Source of the DNA: Pegea sp. RAD2-039
Taxonomy: Eukaryota; Chordata; Thaliacea; Salpida; Salpidae
Length of the DNA: 64,000 bases
Reading direction: 5' to 3'
Assembly: GCA_034620365.1 (NCBI GenBank)
Contig: JAQGEQ010000339.1
Coordinates: forward strand, 620,001 to 684,000
Shown: piece after piece, positions 9,581 through 19,480 of the stretch
Numbering within the stretch: position 1 is the first letter of the stretch
How the letters are laid out: the number at the start of each line of letters is the position of its first letter
Notes under the pieces: model-generated
The model's input: the letters and a program-made list of their open reading frames with translations, nothing else
Databases searched by the model: none
What the model was told of the DNA's origin: nothing
Position numbers and translations under genes: made by a program

Positions 9581-12500
9581 ACTTCTGAGACAGATTACTG
9601 TTACATGTTAAATCAATTTTTTTTCTAAATTATCAAATCAACATCTTTTTAAGTTCCCAAATCTGAAAAATAATGTTCTGATTTTTCTCTTATTAAATCG
9701 TTTCATTAATTTTCCAATAAATTTGGGTTTGATTAAAAGTTATTATAAATATCTTATCGATTTTAAACATTCTTTAATATAATCGTGTAATTTGATTTTG
9801 TCAATTTGTTTTGTGTTTTGTAATGTTATTTTTCTTTTATTTTTTCTGTTCTTAATTTTTAACAATTAGGTATTTACTAATCATATCGTAGCTAAGATCT
9901 AGGTATTTTCTCAGTTACTATTCATCACAGGCAGACTTTTTTATCTTTTTGGTAACTTAATGAAAGTTTAATCAATATTTTGTAGACAAATTCAAGTGGA
10001 ATTCATTTTTGTTTCTTATTTTTCATTTACATTGATTTTGTTTAGTTAGAAGAATTAAGTTTTCTGAGAGTTCAAACAACTCCAGCTGTTTATTATAAAT
10101 TGTTTTCTTTTCACCTAAATGTGCTTTGTATATATTTCAGGAAAGTATATTATTGTATGGCTAATTCTGCGCTACTATCTGTATCAAAAAAGAATAGTTT
10201 TTAAGTTGCAGTTAGTCTGAGAATTCTTTTGTTTGCAAATTTTGTACATTAGTCAATTATTGATTTACGACATAAAAGTTTTAGAAACTTAATTTGATAT
10301 TCAGATCAATTGAAAATGATTCAAAAACAGTTACAGATGTTTGTACATTTTTAACAAAGTTTTTCTCGTTTTCTTTTTGTAAATTGAGTAAATTAGTCTG
10401 ACATCGTTTGTCATAGTTCAGAATTCTTTAAGGATTTTTTTCTTTATTTATGCTGATCACTTCAGAACCTAGCATCTCAATAAGCTGGATAACTGATGAA
10501 CGAAGCTAATTTTTTCAATTATTTTCATGTGTAAGACTTTTATGATGAAAATAAACTTTAGAGAAGTAAAAATGTTTTTTTATTGATCAATTTCAAGTAT
10601 TTAGTTTTATTCAGCTTTAAATTTATTCAACAAATTCAGTTCATCTATTTTCCACTTTTTTGGCTAGCATTGTAGAGGCTTTTTTATTTTATTAACAATT
10701 TCAAAACGATAACAGACTTATAACTAAGTTTTAGGTTAAAGTAAGTCTCAGTTTTAATAGTGTTAGTATGAAATCTATCTAGTTATTTTCGTATTGATTA
10801 TTTTAATTCAAAAAGCTTATCATCAAAAAGTTGCTTTTATTTTTTTCTAATGAATTTAAAATGAGAACATATCAACATTATGTTGAAAATAAATGTTAGT
10901 TACAAAATATTTTGATTAAAAACTGTAAATAATCAAAATTTGTAATAGCCAGGTTGACATAAATAATAGAAATATAGGTAATGTTAATATGGAAAATTAC
11001 ATTCAAAGCAAATTGAGCATCTATAGAAGACAATTAAAAGAGTTTAGATTAATTACTTTATAAATCTTTTTCAGTACCCAAACGTAACTATTTAGTTCTG
11101 TTTTTTTGTAGAATCAAAACTTGCTATCATTTTAAATACTACATATTTTTTTCTAAAAATTATTTTTTCACAAACAGCAGATTTTAACAAGATTCATACT
11201 AAATAGTGATTAAAAAATAGTCAAAATGAAATTATCAGGCTTAAAATGTTTGTCACACATTAGAAGATCATTAAAAGTTATTTTAATATTTGTTATTGAT
11301 GAATGACGGTTTTAACTAGGGCTTTCTTTTGCTATGGCTATCTAGATAAACAACCAAAATATAAAGAAAGGTGTATTGATAATGTTGATTAAAACTAAAC
11401 GATAATTAAAAAGATATTAGATATTCAATTGTTTTAGAATCAAGTCATCATAGACCAAACACTTAGAGATTTTGACTTAAATTTGCATGCTTATCAACAT
11501 TGTTTTAAGAATTAATAATCAATGAATACTGTAAAGTCTAATGACATGTAAGCTTAATACATTTTGAACTTTATTATTTTCAAATTTGATTTCTTTTACA
11601 ATACTATAGTAAAGATTTAAATGTAAAAAATGTTGTTTTCTTTTAATCGTAAACCTTTATCTTCATTCATATCAGTTAGTACAATTTTTTACACTTAAGC
11701 ATTTTTAACGTAACCATTTTCTTTATCTATAAACACGTGATTGTTTTATTCCTGAAAAAGTATCTTACATTATGATAATAACAGCAATGGCATGTTTACA
11801 CCGAGTTTAGGCATATCTTACAATATAGCTAATTACTTATTAAGATAATCTGCTATCTACCACTAATAAACTGTATTATACAACAAAGTATTGACCAAAA
11901 CAAAGTGTTAATGTTGTGAAATGCTACAAGCAAGCATTTTATAATTGCCAAAATAATAAGTGTTCAGATTAAAAAGTTTAGAATGTCTAGCAAATCTGTT
12001 ATTAATAAGAAAATAACTCCGATTAAAAAATAAAAAAATTGTATCATTAAAAACGTTATTCTAATAGTCAATTTAATTTTGTTTTCACGGTTTTCTAATG
12101 TTTGCGTGTTAGCGAGTATAACTAGAATGATGTAGAAATAATAATATTTTGTTTATGTTATTATAATTTACGTTACTCATAACATGTTTATATAACATTA
12201 TTAATAATCATACAGCATAAATAATTTTTATATACTATATATAGCGTATATACTAAGATATCTAACCATTATTTATATATGGTAATTAGCATTGTTTATA
12301 TAACCTCTATTTATGTATAGCTTACACCAGTACGTTATCTATTAACTATGATTAGCCGTATAGTAGGTTCTTTGCTGAGTTTCAGCCAGTAATTCAAGAA
12401 TTTTTTCATTCATAAAATTTGTTAGATATGAGCCTTATAGAGTACTGCTAGTAGCAAGCTTTTCCTGATCAAACTTAGCCAGCAAGTTCAAGGTTAACTG

Positions 12501-12777
12501 TATAAGTTTTTAAGACTTGGTCTTGTTGGTTGATGAGTTTTACAGGTTTTGGCATCATATCAACAACTAGCTTTTAATTTAGTTTTGCATTTTAAGCGAG
12601 ATTTTAACTAGCTTGGCTGACCGAGTAATAAAATATTTATTTAGTGAAAGAAATGCTATATTACAAAATATTTAACTGTTGCAAAGTATGAAAACTAAAA
12701 TATTCTGATAAAGAAATTAAGTAATGAGAAATGCTCCGTAGCTTATTATATCGGTAGCCGTCAGAGCTAGTATATAA
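9581..12777. other. Spacer of the inverted duplication, no recognisable gene
   Basis: A+T-rich DNA beyond the duplication breakpoint at about 9165. It holds short A/T runs (for example 12160-12330) but no supported exon, RNA gene or transposon. Confidence 0.6.
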
Positions 12778-12855
12778 TTTAGTTATTTATTACAATAAAT
12801 GCGAAGGAGGGTGCCTAAAGAGAGCACCTCCCGCTAACACACATTCTCACAAATA
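12778..12855 (-). mobile_element. Short LINE/SINE tail fragment (minus orientation)
   Basis: A clean copy of the conserved tail: in plus-strand reading, aataaatgcgaaggagg, the hairpin GGTGC...GCACC, then cgctaacacacattctcac. No tRNA head or ORF remnant precedes it on the minus strand, so it is a solo tail. Confidence 0.7.
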
Positions 12856-13764
12856 ATTAAGTTCATTTTGGAACACTTTTACTGATTGTATTTTTATATT
12901 AATATTTTTAATATTTAGTTTTAATTAAACATCAAAAATGTACAATTTGTTGTATAAGCAACAAAAGTTTTTTTTTTATTAGTTATGGTCATTATTTTAG
13001 ATAACAAATTAACTTTAGTATTATTTTTAATTACTTTTTTATAGAACGATTGAAGCAGAAAACTAATTTGCTTATATTTTCCAGATATTTGAACAATTAT
13101 CTTTATAATTTTATTGAATTATTATAATTAAATTTTTTTAATATAAGAAACATGTTTTGGTGATTATTCCTTCTACAACAACAAAAATAAATCCTTTTCT
13201 TGTTGAAAAGCATATAGCTTGAAAATTTTATGGTAAATATAATCAACAACTGTATTTCAACTTTATACTTTTTATTAAACTTGATGTAAAAACTAAATTT
13301 TAATCTACTGATTTTGTATAAGATATTAAAGTAGTAAGTTTCAGATTCCATAGATAAAGCAAAAGTTATGTCGACGGATCTAGACATAAATTTATAAAAA
13401 TAAATAACCTTGGTGGATATTTTAGGTGAGTGACATATTTAGTAAATAGTTTAAAACAATCTAAAAATACATTTAATATTTGTTTACTTTGTGATATAGC
13501 TGTTTAGATTAGAGAAAATCTTTTGAATTTAGCACATTAGTAGTTGCTAGAGATTTCAGAAATATAAGAATCAAATTTTGAATCTAAAGAGCTGCAGGTG
13601 TAAAATACAATTTAGTGATTAGAGTCAAGTACTGCTATATATTTGTTGGTTTTTCAGCTTGCATCTATTTCATAAATTATTTTGTATTATTCTATTGAAA
13701 TTAAGAGATTATGGAGATTAAGAAAGATTTTGCCTAAAACTTTTCTGATCGTAATTCATTCTTC
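12856..13764. other. No recognisable gene
   Basis: The 94-codon open frame at 13103-13387 (-) is Lys/Asn/Phe/Ile-rich, as expected by chance in A+T-rich DNA. Nothing else is seen. Confidence 0.55.
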
Positions 13765-13920
13765 GATAAACCAGTGGAGGAACCATATGGTGAGGTTCTG
13801 CACCACCAGTGGAGGAACCATATGGATGAGGCTTTGCACAACCAGTGATGAACCATATGGATGAGGCTTTGCACCACCAGTGGATGAACCATATGGATCA
13901 GAGCTTTTTTCAGTAGGATT
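13765..13920 (-). pseudogene. Degenerate block of DPYGSS repeats, probable second repeat-protein gene relic
   Basis: Read on the minus strand from about 13945, the sequence is open (FLNNPTEKSSDPYGSSTGGAKPHPYGSS) and then loses frame after about 1.5 units by small deletions. Four CCATATGGTTC cores remain, at about 36-bp spacing rather than the 33 bp of the main array. It lies just downstream, on the same strand, of a small signal-peptide ORF (14070-13981). The two may be exons of one decayed paralogue of the array gene. Confidence 0.5.
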
Positions 13921-13980
13921 GTTTAAAAAATTCATTTTGTTGAATCCATGGTAACGTGAACATTCATTTCTGTAAACGTT

Positions 13981-14070
13981 TCATTGAATAATAAATCTGA
14001 AACCTGGTGGTACTGCAAATACCATAATAAACCCAATGAATACTAAGGTTAAAAGGCCATGAGATATCAT
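13981..14070 (-). CDS. Small ORF encoding a signal peptide (29 aa), likely first exon of a secreted repeat-protein gene
   Basis: ATG at 14070 starts MISHGLLTLVFIGFIMVFA, then VPPGF. The pattern is a short polar start, a hydrophobic core of about 15 residues and an Ala at a plausible cleavage site. The frame runs to TGA at 13981. A donor within or just after it (for example at CCAG|gtttca) could join it to the DPYGSS units at 13765-13945 through an unusually short intron, but I could not find a junction that keeps the repeat frame. It sits between the main array and the degenerate block, both read on the same strand. Confidence 0.4.
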   Translation of the reverse strand: MISHGLLTLVFIGFIMVFAVPPGFRFIIQ

Positions 14071-14159
14071 CTTGTTTTGCTAATAATATTTTCATCAGAA
14101 TACAAAACAGCCCAGCTACAGAAAATCCCAAGTATAAAAGCCTTAAGAAGAAACAAATG

Positions 14160-16365
14160 GATCAGAGCAGAGCATGTACCAGCAGAAGGTCCGTATGGAT
14201 CAGACCCTATACCAGTGGATCAGACCCTGCGTCAGTAGAAGAACCATTTGGATTAGAATCTGCAGCAGAAGAGCCATACAGATCAGAACCTGTACCAGCA
14301 GAAGAACCATATGGATCAGAACCTGTACCAGCAGAAGAACCATATGGATCAGAACCTACACCAGCAGAAGAACTATATGGATCAGAACCTGTACCAGCAG
14401 AAGAACCATACGGATCAGAATAAGCACCAGCAGAAGAACCATATGGATCAGACCCTATACCAGTGGAAGAACCATATGGATCAGAGCCAGTACCAGCAGA
14501 AGAACCATATGGATCAGAACCAGTACCAGTAGAAGAACCATATGGATCGGAACCTGCACCAGCAGAAGAACCATATGGATCAGAACCTACACCAGCAGAA
14601 GAACCATATGGATCAGAACCTGTAGCAGCAGAAGAACCATACGGATCAGAATAAGCACCAGCAGAAGAACCATATGGATCAGACCCTATACCAGTGGAAG
14701 AACCATATGGATCAGAGCCTGTACCAGCAGAAGAACCATATGGATCAGAGCTTGCACCAGCAGAAGTACCATATGGATCAGAATAAATACCAGCAGAAGA
14801 ACCATATGGACCAGAACCTGCACCAGCAGAAGTACCATATGGATCAGATCCTGCACCAGCAGTAGAACCATATGGATAGGAGCCAGTACCAACAGAAGAT
14901 CCATATGGATCAGATCCTGCACCAGCAGAAGAACCATATGGATCAGATCCTGTACCAATGGAAGAACCATATGGATCAGAGCCTGCACCAACAGAAGAAC
15001 CATATGGATCAGAACCAGTACCAGCAGAAGAACCATATGGATAAGAGCCTGTACCAGCAGAAGAACCATATGGATCAGAACCAGTACCAGCAGAAGAACC
15101 ATACGGATCAGAGCCAGTACCACCAGAAGAACCATATGGACTTGATCCTGAACCAGTGGAAGAACCATATGGATAAGCGCCTGTACCAATGGAAGAACCA
15201 TACGGATCAGATCCTGCACCAGCAGAAGAACCATATGGATCAGAACCTGTACCAGCAGAAGAACCATATGGATCAGAGCCTGTACCAGCAGAAGAACCAT
15301 ATGGATCAGAACCTGTAGCAGCAGAAGAACCATATGGATCAGAATCAGTACCAGTAGAGGAACCATATGGATCAGAACCTGCACCAGCAGAAGAACCATA
15401 TGGATCAGAGCCTACACCAGCAGAAGAACCATATGGATCAGATCCCGCACCAGCAGTAGAACCATATGGATCAGAACCTGTACCAGCAGAAGAACCATAT
15501 GGATAGGAGTCAGTACCAGCAGAAGAACCATATGGATCAGATCCCGCACCAGCAGTAGAACCATATGGATAGGAGCCAGTACCAGCAGAAGAACCATATG
15601 GATCAGACCCTATACCAGTGGAAGAACCATACGGATCAGATCCCGCACCATCAGTAGAACCATATGGATAGGAGCCAGTGCCAGCAGAAGAACCATATGG
15701 ATCAGAACCTGCACTAGCAGAAGAACCATATGGATCAGAACCTGTGCCAGCAGAAGAACTGTATGGATAAGATCCTATACCAGCAGAAGAACCGTATGGA
15801 CTTGATCCTGTACCAGCAGAAGAACCATATGGACTTGATCCTGTACCAGCAGAAGAACCATATGGACTTGATCCTGTACTAGTGGAAGAACCATATGGAT
15901 CAGAGCCTGTACCAGTGGAAGAACCATATGGATCAGAACTTGTACCAGCAGAAGAACCATATGGATCAGCGCCTGTACCAGTGGAAGAACCATACGGATC
16001 AGAACTTGTACCAGCAGAAGAACCATATGGATTAGAGCCTGCACCAGTAGAAGAGCCATATGCATCAGAACCTGCACCAGTGGAAGAACCATATGGATCA
16101 GAGCCTGCACCAGCAGAAGAGCCATATGGATCAGAACCAGTACCAGCAGAAGAACCATATGGATTAGAACCTGCACTAGCAGAAGAACCATATGGATCAG
16201 AACCTGTACCAGCAGAAGAACCATATGGATCAGAATAAGCACCAGCAGAAGAACCATATGGATCAGAGCCTGTACCAGCAGAAGAACCATATGGATCAGA
16301 ACCTGTACAAGCAAACAACCATATGGATCAGAGCCTTTACTAGTGGAAGAACCATATGGATCATT
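14160..16365. repeat. 33-bp tandem array with higher-order structure
   Basis: About 66 units of 33 bp, each carrying ccatatggatcag or a near variant on the plus strand. Higher-order copies are visible. A variant run containing ggatcagaataagcacc recurs 231 bp apart (14421 and 14652, 7 units). Another (gatcccgcaccagcagtag) recurs at 15441, 15540 and 15639 with 99-bp (3-unit) spacing. This indicates recent multi-unit duplication by unequal exchange. Units at both edges are more degenerate. Confidence 0.9.
14207..16318 (-). CDS. Tandem-repeat protein of about 62 eleven-residue GSDPYGSSAGT units (703 codons, ends uncertain)
   Basis: Every 33 bp encodes one unit with an almost fixed PYGSS core and variable flanks (T/A/V/I before G/Y-S; D, Y, S or N before P). 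The minus frame has no stop in 703 codons. On the plus strand the D-to-Y change gives TAA (ggataag) or TAG, so only the minus frame has been kept open. The product is Gly/Ser/Tyr/Pro-rich with no Lys and Cys only near the N-terminus, like secreted structural or adhesive repeat proteins; function is inference. The true start is unknown: the frame opens at 16318 with no ATG, and two further units at 16321-16365 are one base out of frame unless an intron ends at the ttgtacag before the first full unit. The stop at 14207 comes from a small deletion in a unit, and one more out-of-frame unit follows. Confidence 0.6.
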   Translation of the reverse strand: MFACTGSDPYGSSAGTGSDPYGSSAGAYSDPYGSSAGTGSDPYGSSASAGSNPYGSSAGTGSDPYGSSAGAGSDPYGSSTGAGSDAYGSSTGAGSNPYGSSAGTSSDPYGSSTGTGADPYGSSAGTSSDPYGSSTGTGSDPYGSSTSTGSSPYGSSAGTGSSPYGSSAGTGSSPYGSSAGIGSYPYSSSAGTGSDPYGSSASAGSDPYGSSAGTGSYPYGSTDGAGSDPYGSSTGIGSDPYGSSAGTGSYPYGSTAGAGSDPYGSSAGTDSYPYGSSAGTGSDPYGSTAGAGSDPYGSSAGVGSDPYGSSAGAGSDPYGSSTGTDSDPYGSSAATGSDPYGSSAGTGSDPYGSSAGTGSDPYGSSAGAGSDPYGSSIGTGAYPYGSSTGSGSSPYGSSGGTGSDPYGSSAGTGSDPYGSSAGTGSYPYGSSAGTGSDPYGSSVGAGSDPYGSSIGTGSDPYGSSAGAGSDPYGSSVGTGSYPYGSTAGAGSDPYGTSAGAGSGPYGSSAGIYSDPYGTSAGASSDPYGSSAGTGSDPYGSSTGIGSDPYGSSAGAYSDPYGSSAATGSDPYGSSAGVGSDPYGSSAGAGSDPYGSSTGTGSDPYGSSAGTGSDPYGSSTGIGSDPYGSSAGAYSDPYGSSAGTGSDPYSSSAGVGSDPYGSSAGTGSDPYGSSAGTGSDLYGSSAADSNPNGSSTDAGSDPLV

Positions 16366-16384
16366 AGTTTTTGTTGGCTATAAA

Positions 16385-17392
16385 GAGTTGTTTTGTAACT
16401 TGGAGCCACACGTTAAACAAATTGATAAATACTGTTTGTTTTTTTACAGTATTACATACTATTTTTTAAGAAATGGAGTCTAAAGTAAACTGTTGATTCT
16501 AAAAACCTAAGAATTTTGTCTAAGATGTACAAAAACGAAAGTTCAAGTTCATATTTCAGTCACAAAAGTTTTTTTCAGTGGTTTATTTTCTATTTTTCAA
16601 CCTATTCAAGTATATCAAGTGTTATAGCTATAATTTGAGAGATTTATAATCTTGCCTAAATATTTGTACTAATGAGGCAATAAAACACTCACACACAATT
16701 TTTGATATTTTTTTATAAAGATAATTGCAATGATACTTTCATCAAAGTATTTAATTTTAAAGTTGCTTTCAAAATCAAAACTTGAACATAAGACCCTTAT
16801 CATACTTTTACATCAAAGATTTTATTATTTTGCCATTATTCAAAACAAATTTTAAGTAATACATTTCTATAGAATCAAAATACATACTTAACAAAGCCTA
16901 ATAACAGGTAGGAACACAAAAGGTGCTTAGACGATAAAAAATATGATATTACATAAAATAATACAATATGAAAATTACAATATTACAAAATAGACAAGGT
17001 CCATTAATTATAACATTAAGTAACTAGGTAGAAAAAGGTAATTGCCAACTTAATAATAGCATTTAATTACAGAGATTATTTTTATTTCACACTGTCAGTA
17101 ATTTTCGACAAATCGTAAAATAATTTTTTATATAGAGAAACAATAGAAACTATTTAATGCAAAACAATAATATAAATCATTCAAATTATTTATATATTTT
17201 ACTGATAAGTATCAATTAAAGATAATTCCCTAAACAAGAACAACAACAACTTTAATCTAGAAAAGTTTCCAAATTATATGATCCAAGTCTAATTTTCCAA
17301 CCACTTTCAGATGTATATTTCTATCTCTTGAGATTTGAAATGTAAATAAAAAGTCAACAGTAATATACAATTTAAGTGTTGTTGAACATCAT
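16385..17392. other. No recognisable gene; region upstream of the repeat ORF
   Basis: Lies 5' (minus strand) of the repeat-protein ORF. I looked for a signal-peptide exon like that at 14070 and found none. A+T-rich otherwise. Confidence 0.5.
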
Positions 17393-17522
17393 TATTATTT
17401 ATTTCAATAAATGCGAAGAAGAGTGTCTGAAAAGAGCACCTCCCGCTAACACACCTTCGCACAAATAATATTTATTAAGTTAGAAATATAGAAAGCAAAA
17501 GATGTAGAACATTGCACATCTT

Positions 17523-18489
17523 AAGGTTTACAAGATAATAGCTTAATATCATCTGCATACACAAACACACTGACATCATCTACTGCTACTAGTTTTCTGA
17601 TGAGGCGTTCAATGAAAATTAAAAAGAGAAGGGAACCCAGAACGGAAACCTGAGGAACACCACTGGTGATTTGACTAGAAGTAGATAAAGATCTTTCTAC
17701 ACGAGTTTATTAGGTTGTACCTGATAAGTAATCTTCAATCCACTGAAAGATAAAGCTGTTGATTTTTAAGTTTTTCAATACAGTAATGAGCTTGTTGTAT
17801 GGGACAGAATCAAACGCTGTAGCAAAATCGAGATATATGATATCACAAAGAGTATTACTATCATAATGGGCTGTAAGCTTATTAAGAAAAGTGAGATGTT
17901 GAGTCAGGGAAGATCTTCGTTTTACAAAGCTATGCTGGACATCAGATATTAGATGGTGCTCCATCAAATGACTGGTCATATGATTGTGAATGATATGCTC
18001 TTCAGTTCTACAGGTAACTGAAGCAAGTGAAATTGGTCTGTAGTTAAGTGCAGTGTTTCTGGAACCCTTTTTATGAATTGGAAACATAATAGCTTTCTTC
18101 CAAATTTTTGGAACTCTTCCTCGCCCCATGTGATGTTAAAGAGTAGCGATGAAGGTAATATAAAGTAATAAAGAGGAAGTAGTTTTTCTTAAACTAAAAG
18201 CTGGGATCTGATCTGGGGTATTGGAAACTGGTGATTTTAAAGAAGAAAAAGCCTTAAATAGCATATCGACCGTTATGTCAAGATATATCATCTCAGAGAC
18301 ATTTGTGAAAATATCGGAGTAGGAGAGAGAAAGAGTATTGCCATCATCGGTTGTAAAAACGCTATTAAATTGATTGTTTAGCAACTCAGCTTTATTCTCT
18401 GGTTTCATCACAAGCTGGTCGCTGTTATCAAGCAAGGGAAGTAATTGAGATCTCGCCTTAAGCTTGCGATTTATGAAACCAAAATACAT
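17523..18489 (-). pseudogene. LINE reverse-transcriptase fragment (frameshifted)
   Basis: The segment 18489-18136 (MYFGFINRKLKARSQL..., KAELLNNQFNSVFTTDD) is the usual pre-RT region. A frameshift near 18133 leads into 18129-17710. That part carries WKKAIMFPIHKKGSRNTALN, NYRPISLASVTC and the palm motif A region YLDFATAFDSVPYNKL. After stops near 17707 the frame resumes with SGVPQVSVLGSLLFLIFI. The catalytic YADD box follows at 17559-17548 and the frame ends at 17523. Known CR1/Jockey-type RTs share this order. At least one frameshift and two stops make it inactive. Confidence 0.85.
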
Positions 18490-18710
18490 TTTCTTGCTAG
18501 GTGAAAACCGCTCTTTCTCTTCCCAAATAGAAGTTAGAAATAGGTTTCTTGTAAACTATACAAAGATCTTTCTACAGAGATTTGATGGAAGGGCCTTTGA
18601 ATAGAGTTTGATGGAAGAGAGTTTGAAAAAAGAAGATGTGGGTCTAGTGGTTTTTTGCCACTTTCATTTTTGAAAAACCTTGACAATTCTCAAGGCCCAT
18701 GATGGACCTC

Positions 18711-18815
18711 GAACTTTGTATTTGAAATCAGTTGGTTTGTTCCTTCTGATTTCGGTTATACGCCTCTCTTAGAAGACGCTTATTTTCTAAGCGATCATCT
18801 TCACACATATCTCTA
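18711..18815. repeat. Direct repeat within the LINE (copy 1)
   Basis: About 105 bp nearly identical to 19371-19475, both spanning the end of ORF1 (aatcagttggtttgtt... through gcgatcatcttcac). Spacing is 660 bp in the same orientation. Confidence 0.8.
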
Positions 18816-19354
18816 ATGCGCTCAAATTTTTTGTCAAGCCTTAGCTTATACAGCTTGGCAAGAAACTTGCGTTTGTCCCAACTTTCCTGAAAGGACACTT
18901 CCAACGGTCTTTGATGGTCTGAGCTTTTTTCTCCAAGTCTAGTGATTAATACCTTTGAAACGGCCACAAAATCAAGGCTTTGAGAGCACATTTGATTGAA
19001 AAATTTACTGTCATCAGTCTCAGAGACATTAAAGATGATGATATTGCTTTCTCTGTCTTCACGGTCTAAAGTGAGTTTTTTGTGCGTGTCGGTGACCTTC
19101 TTCGCAAGAAGCTGCACCATGCTAACATTTTTGTCGGAACCGGAATCACCGACCACCGAAGCCCATGTGATTGGTTTCTTTGTAGAGGCATCCAGTTCGT
19201 CCATTGATTTAGACAAACTAGAAATTTTTTCGTTGATTTTGGCAACATCGTTGCCAATTTCAGATTTAAATTTGACGATTTCAGCGGATACAGATTTGCT
19301 GAGGTCGGATAATAGGTTTTGATTAAAATTAGATGAGGGAACTGTTGTGTCCAT
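18728..19354 (-). pseudogene. LINE ORF1-like protein (208 aa)
   Basis: Starts MDTTVPSSNFNQNLLSDLSK. It has a predicted coiled coil (about residues 20-55), then a Trp-Ala-Ser-Val linker and an RRM-like segment with RESNIIIFNVSE, typical of CR1/L2-type ORF1 proteins, and a basic helical C-terminal part. Past the stop, the sense sequence reads FKYKVRGPSWALRIVKV, the usual ORF1 end, in another frame. The protein is therefore probably cut short by a frameshift. ORF1 proteins bind element RNA and act as chaperones. Confidence 0.65.
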
Positions 19355-19370
19355 GGTTCTACATTTAATA

Positions 19371-19475
19371 ATGAACTTTGTAGTTGGAATCAGTTGGTTT
19401 GTTCTTTCTGATTTCGGTTATACGCCTCTTTTAGAAGACACTTATTTTCTAAGCGATCATCTTCACGCATATAAA
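19371..19475. repeat. Direct repeat within the LINE (copy 2)
   Basis: Second copy of the ORF1-end segment at 18711-18815. It lies immediately 5' (sense) of the ORF1 start, so the element is partly tandemly duplicated or two insertions are nested. Confidence 0.8.
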
Positions 19476-19480
19476 GTAAA

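Larger units (their letters stand above)
17393..19480 (-). mobile_element. Defective CR1/Jockey-like non-LTR retrotransposon (LINE)
   Basis: In sense (minus) order it contains an ORF1-like frame (19354-18728), a remnant of the region between endonuclease and RT (18489-18136), an RT fragment (18129 to about 17523) and the family 3' tail with its hairpin and terminal AATAAAT repeat (17467-17393). The endonuclease domain is missing between ORF1 and RT, and the RT C-terminal part is missing before the 3' UTR. The element therefore cannot move by itself. A partial tandem copy of the ORF1 3' end sits at its 5' side (19475-19371). Confidence 0.85.

Noticed and set aside
13103-13387. 94-codon minus-strand ORF
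   Set aside because: Composition dominated by Lys, Asn, Phe and Ile, as expected from random A+T-rich DNA. No domain, signal or splice context.
14174-15145. Plus-strand open frames through the 33-bp array (RTIWIRTCTS and EEPYGSEPVPA types)
   Set aside because: A repeat period divisible by three keeps several frames open for long stretches. The plus frames are cut by stops wherever a unit varies, while the minus frame is not, so these are shadows.
18996-19322. Plus-strand 108-codon ORF
   Set aside because: Antisense shadow of the LINE ORF1 frame, with no recognisable features.
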